Shown: positions 45,160 through 56,026 of the stretch, in pieces
Layout: every line of letters starts with the position of its first letter
Numbering within the stretch: position 1 is the first letter of the stretch
Made by a program: the position numbers and the translations under genes
Origin: Symbiodinium natans
Taxonomy: Eukaryota > Sar > Dinophyceae > Suessiales > Symbiodiniaceae
Direction: 5' to 3'
Assembly: GCA_905221605.1 (NCBI GenBank)
Contig: CAJNDS010002650.1
Location: 264,888-328,887 of the forward strand
Length of the DNA: 64,000 nt
The notes under the pieces: model-generated
Seen by the model: the letters and a program-made list of their open reading frames with translations, nothing else
The model's database searches: none
Told to the model about the DNA's origin: nothing

Positions 45160-48100
45160 CCTTCTGTATCTCCGGGAGAAGCAAACTGGCCCTCCAGGAA
45201 GTCCTCCTTCTTTGTCCCGGGATAAGCAAACTGGCCCTCCAGGAAGTCCTCCTTCTTTGTCCCCGGGATAAGCAAACTGGCCTTCCAGGAAGTCCTCCTT
45301 CTTTGAACCCGGGATAAGCAATCTGGCCCTCCAGGAATTCTTCCTTCTTTGTCCCCGGGATAAGCAAATTGGCCCTCCAGGAAGTCCTCCTTCTTTGTCC
45401 CCGAGATAAGCAAACTGGCCCTCCAGGAAGTCCTCCTTCTTTGTCCCGGGATAAGCAAACTGGCCCTCCAGGAAGTCCTCCTTCTTTGTCCCCGGAGAAG
45501 CAAACTGGCCTTCCAGGAAGTCGTCCTTCTTTGAACCCGGGATAAGCAATCTGGCCCTCCAGGAAGTCCTCCTTCTTTGAACCCGGGATAAGCAATCTGG
45601 CCCTCCAGGAATTCTTCCTTCTTTGTCCCCGGGATAAGCAAATTGGCCTTCCAGGAAGTCCTCCTTCTTTGTCCCCGAGATAAGCAAACTGGCCCTCCAG
45701 GAAGTCCTCCTTCTTTGTCCTCGGGATGAGCAAACTGGCCCTGCAGGAAGTCCTCCTTCTTTGTCCGGAATAAGTGAATTGGCTCTCCAGGAAGTCCTCC
45801 TTCTTTGTCCCCGGGATAAGCAAACTGGCCCTTCAGGAAGTCCTCCTTCTGTATCCCCGGGAGAAGCAAACTTGCCCTCCAGGAAGTCCTTCTTCTTTGT
45901 CCCTGGGAATAAGCAAACTGACCCTCCAGGAAGTCCTCCTTCTTTGTCCCCGGGATAAGCAAATTGGCCTTCCAGGAATTCTTCTTCTTTGAACCCAGGA
46001 TAAGCAATCTGGCCCTCCAGGAAGTCTTGCTTCTTTGTCCCCGGGATAACCAAATTGGCCCTCCACGAAGTCCTCCTTCTTTGTCCCCGGGATAAGCAAA
46101 CTGGCCCTCCAGGAAGTCCTCCTTCTTTGTCCTCGGGATAAGCAAACTGGCCCTCCAGGAAGTCCTCCTTCTTTGTCCCGGATAAGCAAACTGCCCTCCA
46201 GGAAGTCCTCCTGCTTTGTTCCCGGGATAAGCAAACTGGCCGTCCAGGAAGTCCTCCTTCTTTGTCCCCCTCCTTCTTTGTCCCCGGGATAAGCAAACTG
46301 GCCCTCCAGGAAGTCCTCCTTCTTTGTCCCCGGGATAAGCAAACTGGCCCTCCAGGAAGTCCTCCTTCTTTGTCCCCGGGATAAGCAAACTGGCCCTCCA
46401 GGAAGTCCTCCTTCTTTGTTCCCGGCAAACTGGCCCTCAGGAAGTCCCCCTTCTTTGTCCCCAGGATAAGCAAACTGGCCCTCCAGGAAGTCCTCCTCCT
46501 TTGTCCCCGGGATAAGCAAACTGGCCCTCCAGGAAATCCTCCTTCTTTGTGTCCGGGATAAGCAAACTGGCCCTCCAGGAAGTTCTCCTTCTTTGTCCCC
46601 GGGATAAGCAAACTGGCCCTCCAAGAAGTCCTCCTTCTTTGTCCCCTGGATAAGCAAACTGGCCCTCCAGGAAGTCCTCCTTCTGTATCCCCGGGAGAAG
46701 CAAACTAGCCCTCCAGGAAGTCCTCCTTCTTTGTCCCCAGGATAAGCAAACTGGCCCTCCAGGAAGTCCCCCTTCTTTGTCCCCAGGATAAGCAAACTGG
46801 CCCTCCAGGAAGTCCTCCATTTTTGTCTCCGGGATAAGCAAACTGGCCCTCCAGGAACCCCTTCTTTGTCCCCGGGATAAGCAAACTGGCCCTCCAGGAA
46901 GTCCTCCTTCTTTGTCCCCGGGATAAGCAAACTGGCCCTCCAGGAAGTCCTCCTTCGAAGCAAACTGGCCCTCCAGCAAGTCCTCCTTCTTTGTCCCCGG
47001 GATAAGCAAACTGGCCCTCCAGGAAGTCCTCCTTCTTTGTCCCCGGGATAAGCAAATTGGCCCTCCAGGAAGTCCTCCTTCTTTGTTTCCGGAACAAGCA
47101 AACTGGCCCTCCAGGAAGTCCTCCTTCTTTGTCCGGGAAAAGCAAACTGGCCCTCCAGGAAGTCCCCCTTCTTTGTCCCCGTAAGCAAACTGGCCCTCCA
47201 GGAAGTCCTCCTTCTTTGTCTCCGGGATAAGCAAACTGGCCCTCCAGGAAGTCCTCCATCTTTGTTCCCGGGATAAGCAAACTGGCGCTCCGGGAAATCC
47301 TCCTTCTTTGTCCCCGGGATAAGCAAACTGGCCCTCCAGGAAATTCTCCTTCTTTGTCCCCGGGATAAGCAAACTGGCCCTCCAGGAAGTCCTCCTTTTT
47401 TGTCCCCAGGATAAGCAAACTGGCCTTTCAGGAAGTCCTCCTTCTGTATCATCGGGAGAAGCAAACTGGCCCTCCAGGAAGTCCCCCTTCTTTGTCCCCA
47501 GGATAAGCAAACTGGCCCTCCAGGAAGTCCTCCATTTTTGTCTCCGGGATAAGCAAATTGGCTTTCCAGGAAGTGCTCCACCCGGGATAAGCAATCTGGC
47601 ACTCCAGGAAGTCTTCTTTGTCACCGGGATAAGCAAATTGGCCTTCCAGGAAGTCCTCCTTCTTTGTCTTTGGGATAAGCAAACTGGCCCTCCAGGAAGT
47701 CCTCCTTCTTTGTCCCCGGGACAAGCAAATTGGCCCTCCAGCTAGTCCTCCTTCTTTGTCCCCCAGATGAGCAAATTGGCCCTCCAGGAAGTCCTCCTTC
47801 TTTGTCCGGGATAAGCAAACTGGCCCTCCAGGAAGTCCTCCTTCTTTGTCCCCCGGATAAGCAAATTGGCCCTCCAGGAAGTCCTCCTTTTTTGTTTCCG
47901 GGACAAGCAAACTGGGCCCTCCAGGAATTCCTCCTTCTTTGTCCCGGGATAAGCAAACTGGCCCTCCAGGAAGTCCTCCTTCTTTGTCCCGGGATAAGCA
48001 AACTGGCCCTCCAGGAAGTCCTCCTTCTTTGTCCCCGGGATAAGCAAACTGGCCCTCCAGGAAGTCCTCTTTGTCCCCGGATAAGCAAACTGGCCCTCCA

Positions 48101-48790
48101 GGAAGTCCTCCTTCTTTGTCCTCGGGATAAGCAAACTGGCCCTCCAGGAAGTCCTCCTTCTTTGTCGTTGGGATAAGCAAACTGGCCCTCCAGGAAGTCC
48201 TCCTTCTTTGTCCCCGGATAAGCAAACTGCCCTCCAGGAAGTCCTCCTTCTTTGTCCCCGGGATAAGCAAACTGGCCGTCCAGGAAGTCCTCCTTCTTTG
48301 TTCCCAGGATAGCAAATTGGCCCTCCAGGGACAAGCAAACTGGCCCTCCAGGAAGTCCTCCTTCTTTGTCCGGGAAAAGCAAACTGGCCCTCCAGAAATT
48401 CCTCCTTCTTTGTCCCCCGGGATAAGCAAACTGGCCCTCCAGGAATTTCTCCTTCTTTGTCCCCGCATAAGCAAAGCCCTCCAGGAAATCCTCCTTCTTT
48501 GTCTCCAAGATAAGCAAACTGGCCCTCCAGGAAGTCCTCCTTCTTTGTCTTTGGGATAAGCAAACTGGCCCTCCAGGAAGTCCTCCTTCTTTGTCCCCGG
48601 ATAGCAAACTTGCCCCAGGTCCTCCTTCTTTGTCCCCGGGATAAGCAAGCTGGCCCTCCAGGAAGTCTTCCTTCTTTGCCTCCGGGGATAAGCAAATTGG
48701 CCCTCCAGGAAGTCCTCCTTCTTTGTTTCCGGTCTTCCAGGAAGTCTTCCTTCTTTAATCCCGAGAGAATGTCCCGGAGAAGCAAACTTG
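45160..48790. repeat. 46-bp minisatellite, ~75-80 copies, copy 1
   Basis: The unit runs GGGATAAGCAAACTGGCCCT, CCAGGAAGTCC, TCCTTCTTTGTCCCC; neighbouring starts at 46289, 46335 and 46381 confirm 46 bp. Since 46 is not a multiple of three and the unit lacks stops on the minus strand, all three minus frames stay open for hundreds of codons. Each spells the same 46-residue cycle (GTKKEDFLEGQFAYPGD, KEGGLPGGPVCLSRG, QRRRTSWRASLLIP). The ORFs of 328-589 codons here are therefore repeat artefacts unless shown expressed. Confidence 0.95.
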
Positions 48791-48862
48791 CCCGCCAGGA
48801 AGCCCTGCAACTTTGCTGCAAACTTTGAATTGCGCAAAAGTGGCCTTCCAATAAAAGGAAGG

Positions 48863-48873
48863 AATAAGTTCAA
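48863..48873. repeat. 5' subterminal inverted repeat, copy 1
   Basis: AATAAGTTCAA on +, the reverse complement of the 3' tip TTGAACTTATT, 18 bp inside the element. On the coding strand the 5' tip also forms TCAAG, 12-nt loop, CTTGA. Confidence 0.7.
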
Positions 48874-48891
48874 GTTTACAGATTGGCTTGA

Positions 48892-48940
48892 GGGTTTAGG
48901 GTTTAGGGTTTAGGGTTTAGGGTTTAGGGTTTAGGGTTTA
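48892..48940 (+). repeat. 49-bp TTTAGGG spacer between the two Helitrons
   Basis: GGG, six TTTAGGG, then TTTA: exactly seven heptamers in phase between the right edge of copy 1 and the left edge of copy 2. Confidence 0.95.
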
Positions 48941-49369
48941 TTGAACTTATTAAGGGTTCAGGTCCGGGGAAAGTTTCGAGGAGTTTTGAGGAGTTTTAAG
49001 GAGTTTCGAGGAAAGTTTCCAGGAGTTTTTTTTTTGGATTTTTGATAGGGTTCATGCTCAGAACGCTGGGTCATGCTCGTGCGTGTAACACTCGTGTAGC
49101 ACTGTAACACGTGCAACCAGACTTTGAGGAGTTTCGAGGGTTTTTTTTGGGATTTTTGATAGGGTTCATGCTCCGAAAGCTGGGTCGTGCTCGTGCGTGT
49201 AACACTGTGGGTCATGCTCATGCGTGTAGCAGTGTAACACGTGCAACCAGACGCTGTAAGTCCTAGGCAGGCGTTGGTTCTTTTGCATGGATACGCCGTG
49301 CTGTCACGCTGCCGCGCCTCTGCTGTACTTGTCAGGGCGCAAACACCGTCTACGACGTCGCTGTACACT

Positions 49370-51794
49370 TCACATGTCACACGGGAGAAGAACTGCATAG
49401 GTCCAATGTGTGACCAAGGATGCTGCGAAGTCCGCTTCACTCACTCTTTCAGGGCCACGCTGCAACGAATCGAACCGGTACATGGCGCCATCGGCCCCCC
49501 AGCGGTAGGCCACCCAATGCTGGTTGTTCCAATTCTGCACCAGAGCTGTCGCGAGGTGCGCCTGGTCCACGGATTGCACCGGCTCGTCCAGGTTGAGCGC
49601 AATGCCCCGGTTGAAAAGAGCGGCATAAAGGATCTGGACTGAATACCACCCTCCAGGCCTGATGTGTTCACTCTCGGCTTCATCAATGCCTTGCCATTCC
49701 TGGAGGTATGTCTCGGCAGCTGTGGCCATGTCCTCTGGGGTGAATGCTGTTTTGCCCAAAGCATTGTTGAGCGCGTGCATGCCACATTGCGCTTCTTGTT
49801 GATGTTCGAAGAATGTGCCCACTGCTGCTGCCGCTGCTGCGGCAGCTGCAGCCTCTGCTGCTGCAGCCGCCGCGGACATGGCTCGCTTGCTGGCTGCGGC
49901 CTTGGCTTTGGCACTTGCTGCCTGCTTTGCTTTCGCCTTGGCGGTCGCCTTGGCCCTCCTTTTGGCTGTTGCTTTTGCCTTGCTCTTCGTCTTTGGCTTG
50001 TTCGTCTTGGCGTCCTGCACTGCGTCGTCTGCTGGCGCATCCTTTGCACGCTGCTCCTCCAGGTAGGTCCTGCGGTTGAATGGCTGCATGCTCTCCAGAA
50101 GCATCTCGTAATGGTCGTGGCCGTGGGCTGGACGCACGACGCTGTCCCATAGTTCTTGCAAGCCTTGCTGCTTGGGCCCAGGGCTCTTCGCCAATTTGCT
50201 CTTCAATTGTGCCAAAGCCCATGCGGCATAGTGGTTGTACTTGAGGCTCTCTCTTTGGAAGCGCTCCAGCGTGCACAGCTGCTGAGTTGGAGAACGGCTC
50301 AAAGCCACATATGCAGAGCCAGGCTCCCGCACTGACTTGTCGAGCCGGGCGTGCACGCCGGCGTGGTAAGTGGCAGCCTGACTGTTGTGGATGGTGCAGG
50401 CCTTGGCCAAGGTGAGCGGGAACTGCGTTCGGTCAGCTTTGTTGCCATCTCTGTCCTGAAAGGTGGCGGTGGTTCGCCGGATGGCTACTGCTGCGCAGGC
50501 GTTGGCGCTTTCCCACTTGCTGCCCGCGTTCTTTTCAAACTTCACCCACAGCTTGGTCACCTCCTTGGTCTATTGGTGAAGATCAATGCCTTGGATGGTG
50601 CCCCGTGCGCCGTTGACCAAACCATCTCCCACATCCAGGTTCTTCCGCAACATGACTTGGGCGCCCTCAGCCACGGTCAACAATGCTTCCAGGCCGCCGG
50701 TGTCATCCGCGCGCGGCCATGCCTTTTCTGCAGGTAGAGGTGCGCCAGTCTTCACGGAAACATCCACCGAAGGGCATTCATACAGGACGCTGCCAGTGCG
50801 TTCAATGTGGTTTTGGATGTAATGGGAATTGTGGTTTGCCACGGCATCTCGGGTTGCAAACAAGTGGACTGCTTCTGGTGATGGGCGAGGATTCGCAGAG
50901 TGTTTGTTGACGACCCGGCTCTGCAGAATCTGGATGTCCTGCTCGGTCTGCTGGCCCACCCTCACGCGTGCCAGGAGCGCTGCCCACTCGGGGTCTTTGG
51001 CTGCGCGTTGGTTGCCTTCCAGCTCGCGCAGCTCAAAGCAGCCCCATAGCTTGCTGGCAAAGATCGGTAGGCCTGGAGGGACAAGCAAGCTAAAAACCCA
51101 GCGCCGAAATCTGTTTGTGTGCTGCAACACAGGAGGATGTATATCATTGTGCTGCGCGCGTGTTTCATGTCATGTTTTGGCACCCCTCCAGGCCTTTGGG
51201 CGGCGGCAGCTGGTAGAGATCGCCAATAAGAATCAAGTGGACACCGCCGAAGGGCAAGTGCGGCATGTCCCGCGCCAGTCGCAGGTGTTGATCCACCCGC
51301 TCCAACATGGCCTCGGACACGAAGCTCATTTCGTCTATCATGAGGACGTCGACGTGCTTCCAAAAGGCATGTAGCGCAGCGAGCTGCTCCCCACGAGGCA
51401 ATGGCACGTCGCAGGCCTTGCCGTAGCTCTGGTTGATGACCGGCAACAAGAGGCTGGAATGCAAAGTGACACCGTTGATGTTGCACGCTGCGACTCCTGT
51501 AGGCGCTGCCAATACCACACCTCGACCGGCCTGCCGCAGCATATGAGCGGCTGCTCTTGCCACCACCGACTTGCCGCAGCCGCCTGGCCCGTGAATGAGC
51601 AAGCGGAGCCGGCGCAGGTTGTTCCGGTTCTTGGAGTGTGGCCCATCGAGCACCGATCGCAGCACGTACTCCATGCACTGCCTCTGCTTCAAGACCTGAG
51701 GCGACGGGTCTTTGATGGCCAGCATCTCCAAAGCTTCCTGGCAGGCAGACGGCTGACGCACAAATCCAAACACAAATGATAATGTCTCGTTGAA
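49370..51794 (-). pseudogene. Pif1-Josephin half of the replicase, copy 2, cut off by a nonsense codon
   Basis: The same sequence as the copy 1 helicase and Josephin parts, with the intron at 51193-51073 and the shared TAG at 50572-50570. It is separated from the Rep half by TAA at 51797-51795 (AAA in copy 1). The helicase motif TIHKSQ is changed to TIHNSQ (codon 50386-50384, AAA to AAC), which replaces a conserved Lys. The Josephin catalytic Gln/Cys/His/Asp are intact. Taken together this half looks non-functional as a helicase. Confidence 0.8.
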
Positions 51795-54700
51795 TTATAC
51801 CCGCCCGGCCTCGCCGCCTTCGACTGGTGCGAAGATGTCAGTAGCAGGGCCGGTGGGCACGGTGTCCGGGGCCATGAACTCGATGTCGTTCCCGTGCCTG
51901 TCCTTGAGAGCCTGCATGATGCGCAGCGAGTCCTCGTAGTTTTGCTCGTCTGCCCGGCAATGGACAAGGCCCATCATGTTTCCAACGCTGGCTTTGAGGT
52001 ACATGAACGACTGGACCGCCTGCAGCTCCCTGGCTGCTTGCACAGTGCCATCGAGCTTTGGCAGGGCGATGGATTCCAGGAATGTGGGGTGGCGCTCCAA
52101 ATCCTTCACAATCCGATGGAAGGCAGCTGCGTGGCTTCCTCCATCCTCTTCTCGGAGCCAATCGCCAGGCTCTGTCCAAACAAGATGCAGCAGCAGCTTT
52201 GAGTAGTAGAACTCTTCCGGCTGCAAGTCTGGATTGTAATTGCGATGCCCGACGATGGCCGGCCTCTTCCTTGGTTCTGGCTCCTCCCCCATCTTCTTGG
52301 CAACGAATTTGAAGCCGGCCACGAAATCAAAGAATGTGATCTCCCGCCAGGGCTTCCTCACTGGCTTGCCTCCTTCCACGGGAACCTCGGTCTCCTTGTC
52401 ACCGCAGTGTTGCTGTTGAAAACGATGGGCCTTCGGGAGGTCAGTTCCTTCGTCTCTACGAGTGGCTGCATACACGGCGGGGTCCTGCAGGGCATCTGCC
52501 TCTTCCAGTTGCGGCGCCACCAGGGTCCATGTGCTTGGCGGGCCGACCTGCACCCATTCGTTGTCTCTTGAGAAGAGGACCGTTGGATAGCCCAAAAGCA
52601 AGTGAGCTGCCTCGAAGGTGGAGGTTGTGCGAGCTTGCGTCGCGGCGTGGGCGGCCCTGTACACCTGCTGGTTGCTGAGGTCAACTGTGCCTGAGTCCTC
52701 CAGGTAGCCCTGCACAATCTCGTCGACACGCTGCTTGGCGGCGATGTCTTCTTCTGATTTGAAGGCGTAGCCCAAGATGTACTTGCTGGCGCAGGTGAGT
52801 TCGGAAATGACCTGCAGATCCATGCTGGCGCGCCAGTGCCGCAGGATTGCTGTGTTGTACTGGCCCATCATCGAGTCGTTTTCGTGCCGCCGGGCAGCCA
52901 AGCTGGCCTTCCACCTACTGGAGAATTGTTCCTGCGGCGTGCGCCGCCTGGTCCGCTCCTCTGCTGCCCGCGGAAAACCAAAGCGGCACGAGCCTACTGT
53001 GTACTTGCCGCAGTATGGCCCGCACTTGTGTTCACAGTAGGCAGCAAGCTTGGCGTTGACCTCCCGCTTTGCCTCGCTCACACGAGGATCCTCAAGCCAC
53101 CTTTGCGCGGACTTGGTGCAGATGTACTTGTCGCTCAGATCCTCTGCGCAGGTTGGCGCGGCGCGGTGGCAGGCTTCCTCGTCAGACCAGTCGACGCGCT
53201 GCTCCTCCTTCCCTTGATGTGTCGGGGCTTCCTCTGGCCGCTGCTTTCCCGCCACATCTGGGACATCGGCCCACAAGAGAATGTGGGCGTGTGGATAGCC
53301 CCGCTTCTGCCACTCGATGCGGACGATGTAGTCCAGGATCTTGAAAGGCGGCTTCTCTTTCTTCATGCTGTGGGATTTTCCTGATTGGCCGACTTCTGGA
53401 GCTGCTTCTGCATCTTCCTCATCATCGTCTGCCAGGTCTGGGCGATCTTGTTCGTCAGCATCGTCGGCCTTGAATTGCGCGTCGCTTTCTCCTCCGTGCA
53501 ACCAGTGCAGAAGTTGCCGCAGGCCGTGCATGAATTGCCTTGCGACGATGCCCGGCATCGAGTTGCACAGCTGATTTGCGGTCATCCCGTTCCACACATA
53601 GTTCTCGTCGGTCATGTAGTGACGGAGGACCTCGGCTGCTTCCGCTTCAACATCGGGCTGGTCAGCTGCGGGCTCACGCTGTCTGAGAAGCTCGGCAGTG
53701 ATGCATGCAGCGAGGATATCAGGTTGCCGCGCGTGGCAGGTCAGTGTCAGGAAGAACTGCGGCTTGCCCAGCTGCTCGTACATGCTCATGGCTATGCCTT
53801 TCTTGGCGTATAAGTATGGCTGAGTGCCGGGGATGTCGCGCAAGGCGGTATAGATCTTGCGGCTGAAGTCCTCGTACCTGCTGCCGAACTGCGGGTGGAC
53901 CTGCCCCTTCATCCGGACATTGACGTTGCCAGAAAGCCGCCTCCTCATCTGCTCTTCCAGCAACCACATCAAGTAGGCCGGGTCTTTCTCGAAGCGGCCG
54001 TCCTGCCCCAGTATCCTCTTGCGAGCATACTCCGAGAACTTCTTGTGGGCCCATGGATCGTAGCCTCCTATGCCATCTGGGAACAGATATGGGAAGAGGA
54101 GAGTGTCCAAGTTGTCGATGGTCTGCTTGGCTTTGCGGCGGAGCTCCTGCAAGTCGGCTAGGTCAGCTTTCGGGATGGCAGGGTCCCGGGCCATCAGATA
54201 GGTCACCTCCACGTCCTCTTCTTTGTCCTCGTCTCCTGCTCCTCCAGGCGTCGATGCAGCAGCCAACTTGGCCAGAATGGCTTGCATGTTCTGCAAAGCC
54301 TTGTCCACGCCAGCGTTGCACTTGTACGCTGCGTGCTGCAGCTTCAATGCCCTCAGGCCAGCTTCCAAGCACTGCAGCCGCGCAGTTGAAGCCATCATGC
54401 CCTGCACCCCGTTGACATAGACCTCGCCGTTCTCTCCAAGCTCTGCTCCATCTAGCACGTGGCACAAGGCCGGCTCCTCCATGGGAACGCAGTACATCCT
54501 TCCCCACTGTGCGCTGGGCCCTCCCGACGGCAGCTTGTCGATGATGACTTGATCCACGTGGGCGCTGGCCAGCAGCCGCTTCTCCAAGGTGCTGAGGCAT
54601 CCCAAGCTTGGTGGAACGGGCGACAGTTCTGGCAGCGTGTACCTGGTGCGGTGCTCGCGGCAGTTCTTGCAAGCGAATTTCTGCTGCTTCGATGGTTGGT

Positions 54701-55583
54701 CTTTGCTTCCAGTCAACGTCCAGAACCTGGCTGGTGTGAGGGCGCGGCAAATCTCGCAGACCCGCGAGAGGCCAAAGCGCCCCCACGCTTTCATGTAGTT
54801 TGCGTACCTCTTGAGCACATCGTCCGAGGTGAGGTTCTTCTCGTTGAGGAAAGGAGGCTGGCGGTTGCCAACTTGATCCGGCTCGAGGGTTGGTCGACCA
54901 CCTTCGCCGGGACATGGGCCTCGTCCACCACAAGCTCCAGCTTCTCGCCGTGCCTCTTCTCGCAAAAGTTTGACAGCTTGAGCCTCAACATCAGGAAGCG
55001 GTCCCCGTTCGCCAGCTCCAGCTTCTCGCCGGACCTCTTCTCGCAAAAGTTTGACAGCTTGAGCCTCAACATCAGGAAGCGGTCCCCGTTCGCCAGCTCC
55101 AGCTTCTCGCCGGGCCTCTTCTCGCAAAAGTTTGACAGCTTGAGCCTCAACATCAGGAAGCGGTCCCCGTTCGCCAGCTCCAGCTTCTCGCCGGGCCCCT
55201 TCTCGCAAAAGTTTGACAGCTTGAGCCTCAACGTCAGGAAGCGGCCCCCGTTCACCAGCCCCAGCTTCTTGCCGGGCATCCTGTCGCCAGCGCTTGGCAG
55301 CTTGGGCTTCAGCGTCGGCGGGGCGACCACCTTCGCCGGGACATGGACCCCGTCCACCGGCTCCAACTTCTTGCCGGGCCCCTTGCCGCAAGCGCTTAGC
55401 AGCCTGGGCTTCAACGTCAGGAAGTGGCCCCCGTTTTCCAGCTCCAGCCTCTCGCCGGGCCTCTTGTTGCAAGCGCTTTGCAACTTGGGCTTCGTTCCTC
55501 TCAGCTGCTTTGCACGCAGGGTTGGAGCACCATCCGCGGCCTCGGCCACTTCTCGTCCCACCGCAGCGCTCACACACAGGCAT
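51795..55583 (-). CDS. Rep half of the replicase, copy 2, truncated after 1262 residues
   Basis: Residues 1-1262 match copy 1, including the Cys clusters, the seven 27-residue repeats, the HUH motif (His765, His767) and Tyr935/Tyr939. The frame then stops at TAA, before Walker A. A few changes were noticed against copy 1: Val to Ala in LVVPQ and Asn to Ser in KANVGN, plus at least one silent change. A Rep nuclease without helicase could still nick DNA, but known autonomous Helitrons need both halves. Confidence 0.82.
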   Translation of the reverse strand: MPVCERCGGTRSGRGRGWCSNPACKAAERNEAQVAKRLQQEARREAGAGKRGPLPDVEAQAAKRLRQGARQEVGAGGRGPCPGEGGRPADAEAQAAKRWRQDARQEAGAGERGPLPDVEAQAVKLLREGARREAGAGERGPLPDVEAQAVKLLREEARREAGAGERGPLPDVEAQAVKLLREEVRREAGAGERGPLPDVEAQAVKLLREEARREAGACGGRGPCPGEGGRPTLEPDQVGNRQPPFLNEKNLTSDDVLKRYANYMKAWGRFGLSRVCEICRALTPARFWTLTGSKDQPSKQQKFACKNCREHRTRYTLPELSPVPPSLGCLSTLEKRLLASAHVDQVIIDKLPSGGPSAQWGRMYCVPMEEPALCHVLDGAELGENGEVYVNGVQGMMASTARLQCLEAGLRALKLQHAAYKCNAGVDKALQNMQAILAKLAAASTPGGAGDEDKEEDVEVTYLMARDPAIPKADLADLQELRRKAKQTIDNLDTLLFPYLFPDGIGGYDPWAHKKFSEYARKRILGQDGRFEKDPAYLMWLLEEQMRRRLSGNVNVRMKGQVHPQFGSRYEDFSRKIYTALRDIPGTQPYLYAKKGIAMSMYEQLGKPQFFLTLTCHARQPDILAACITAELLRQREPAADQPDVEAEAAEVLRHYMTDENYVWNGMTANQLCNSMPGIVARQFMHGLRQLLHWLHGGESDAQFKADDADEQDRPDLADDDEEDAEAAPEVGQSGKSHSMKKEKPPFKILDYIVRIEWQKRGYPHAHILLWADVPDVAGKQRPEEAPTHQGKEEQRVDWSDEEACHRAAPTCAEDLSDKYICTKSAQRWLEDPRVSEAKREVNAKLAAYCEHKCGPYCGKYTVGSCRFGFPRAAEERTRRRTPQEQFSSRWKASLAARRHENDSMMGQYNTAILRHWRASMDLQVISELTCASKYILGYAFKSEEDIAAKQRVDEIVQGYLEDSGTVDLSNQQVYRAAHAATQARTTSTFEAAHLLLGYPTVLFSRDNEWVQVGPPSTWTLVAPQLEEADALQDPAVYAATRRDEGTDLPKAHRFQQQHCGDKETEVPVEGGKPVRKPWREITFFDFVAGFKFVAKKMGEEPEPRKRPAIVGHRNYNPDLQPEEFYYSKLLLHLVWTEPGDWLREEDGGSHAAAFHRIVKDLERHPTFLESIALPKLDGTVQAARELQAVQSFMYLKASVGNMMGLVHCRADEQNYEDSLRIMQALKDRHGNDIEFMAPDTVPTGPATDIFAPVEGGEAGRV

Positions 55584-56026
55584 GGTTGCGCAGCAGCGAT
55601 GTGAACTTTGAATGATCTAATGATCCAAGGAATCATGAACTTCCGAAGGGCAAGTTTGTTGGCTTGCACGTGTAGTTATGTGGGACGTGTGTGTGTGTGT
55701 GTGTGCGGTTGCGTAGTAAGTTCCTGCTAGCGCGCGTTTGTGTCGACTCAAGCGGGAGCTGTGGTGCGAAACAGCCGCGGGCAAAGGCACTATGCTGCTA
55801 CGCATGAAGCCTTTCAACTGCCGTACACAGAACTGATGTGATTTCACGCTTGACTTCTTGTCCCCTGAATGACAAGCAACCTGCCTGCATTTGGACTTTG
55901 CAGCAATGACCTTCAGCCGGCCCATCTTCTTGTTGTTTCAGGCTGGGCACTCAACAAGCCAAAGTCTTCTCAAGGTCACGCGCAGCAGCTTGTTTTCCTC
56001 TCAAGCGCGGGGCAGGTAGTATGTCT

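Larger units (their letters stand above)
34863..48891 (-). mobile_element. Helitron-like element with Josephin domain, copy 1 (~14.03 kb)
   Basis: The coding strand is minus, so the element's 5' end is at 48891 and its 3' end at 34863. It contains a Rep-Pif1-Josephin gene (35290-41503), a 190-codon ORF (41947-42519), decayed ~230-bp repeats (about 42750-45050) and a 46-bp minisatellite (about 45160-48790). On the coding strand it starts TCAAGCCAATC and ends AAGTTCAA. An 11-bp inverted repeat, TTGAACTTATT, lies at the very 3' end (34863-34873) and 18 bp inside the 5' end (48863-48873). This is the asymmetric arrangement reported for Helitron2/Helentron elements. The flanks are TTTA on the left and GGG on the right, so removing the element restores an in-phase TTTAGGG repeat without target duplication. 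The boundaries are inference from this phase. Confidence 0.82.

Noticed and set aside
45108-48873. Minus-strand ORFs of 244-589 codons in the minisatellite (and their copies at 59177-62960)
   Set aside because: The 46-bp unit has no stop in any minus frame and 46 is not a multiple of three, so long overlapping ORFs arise automatically. No start, domain or frame preference was seen.
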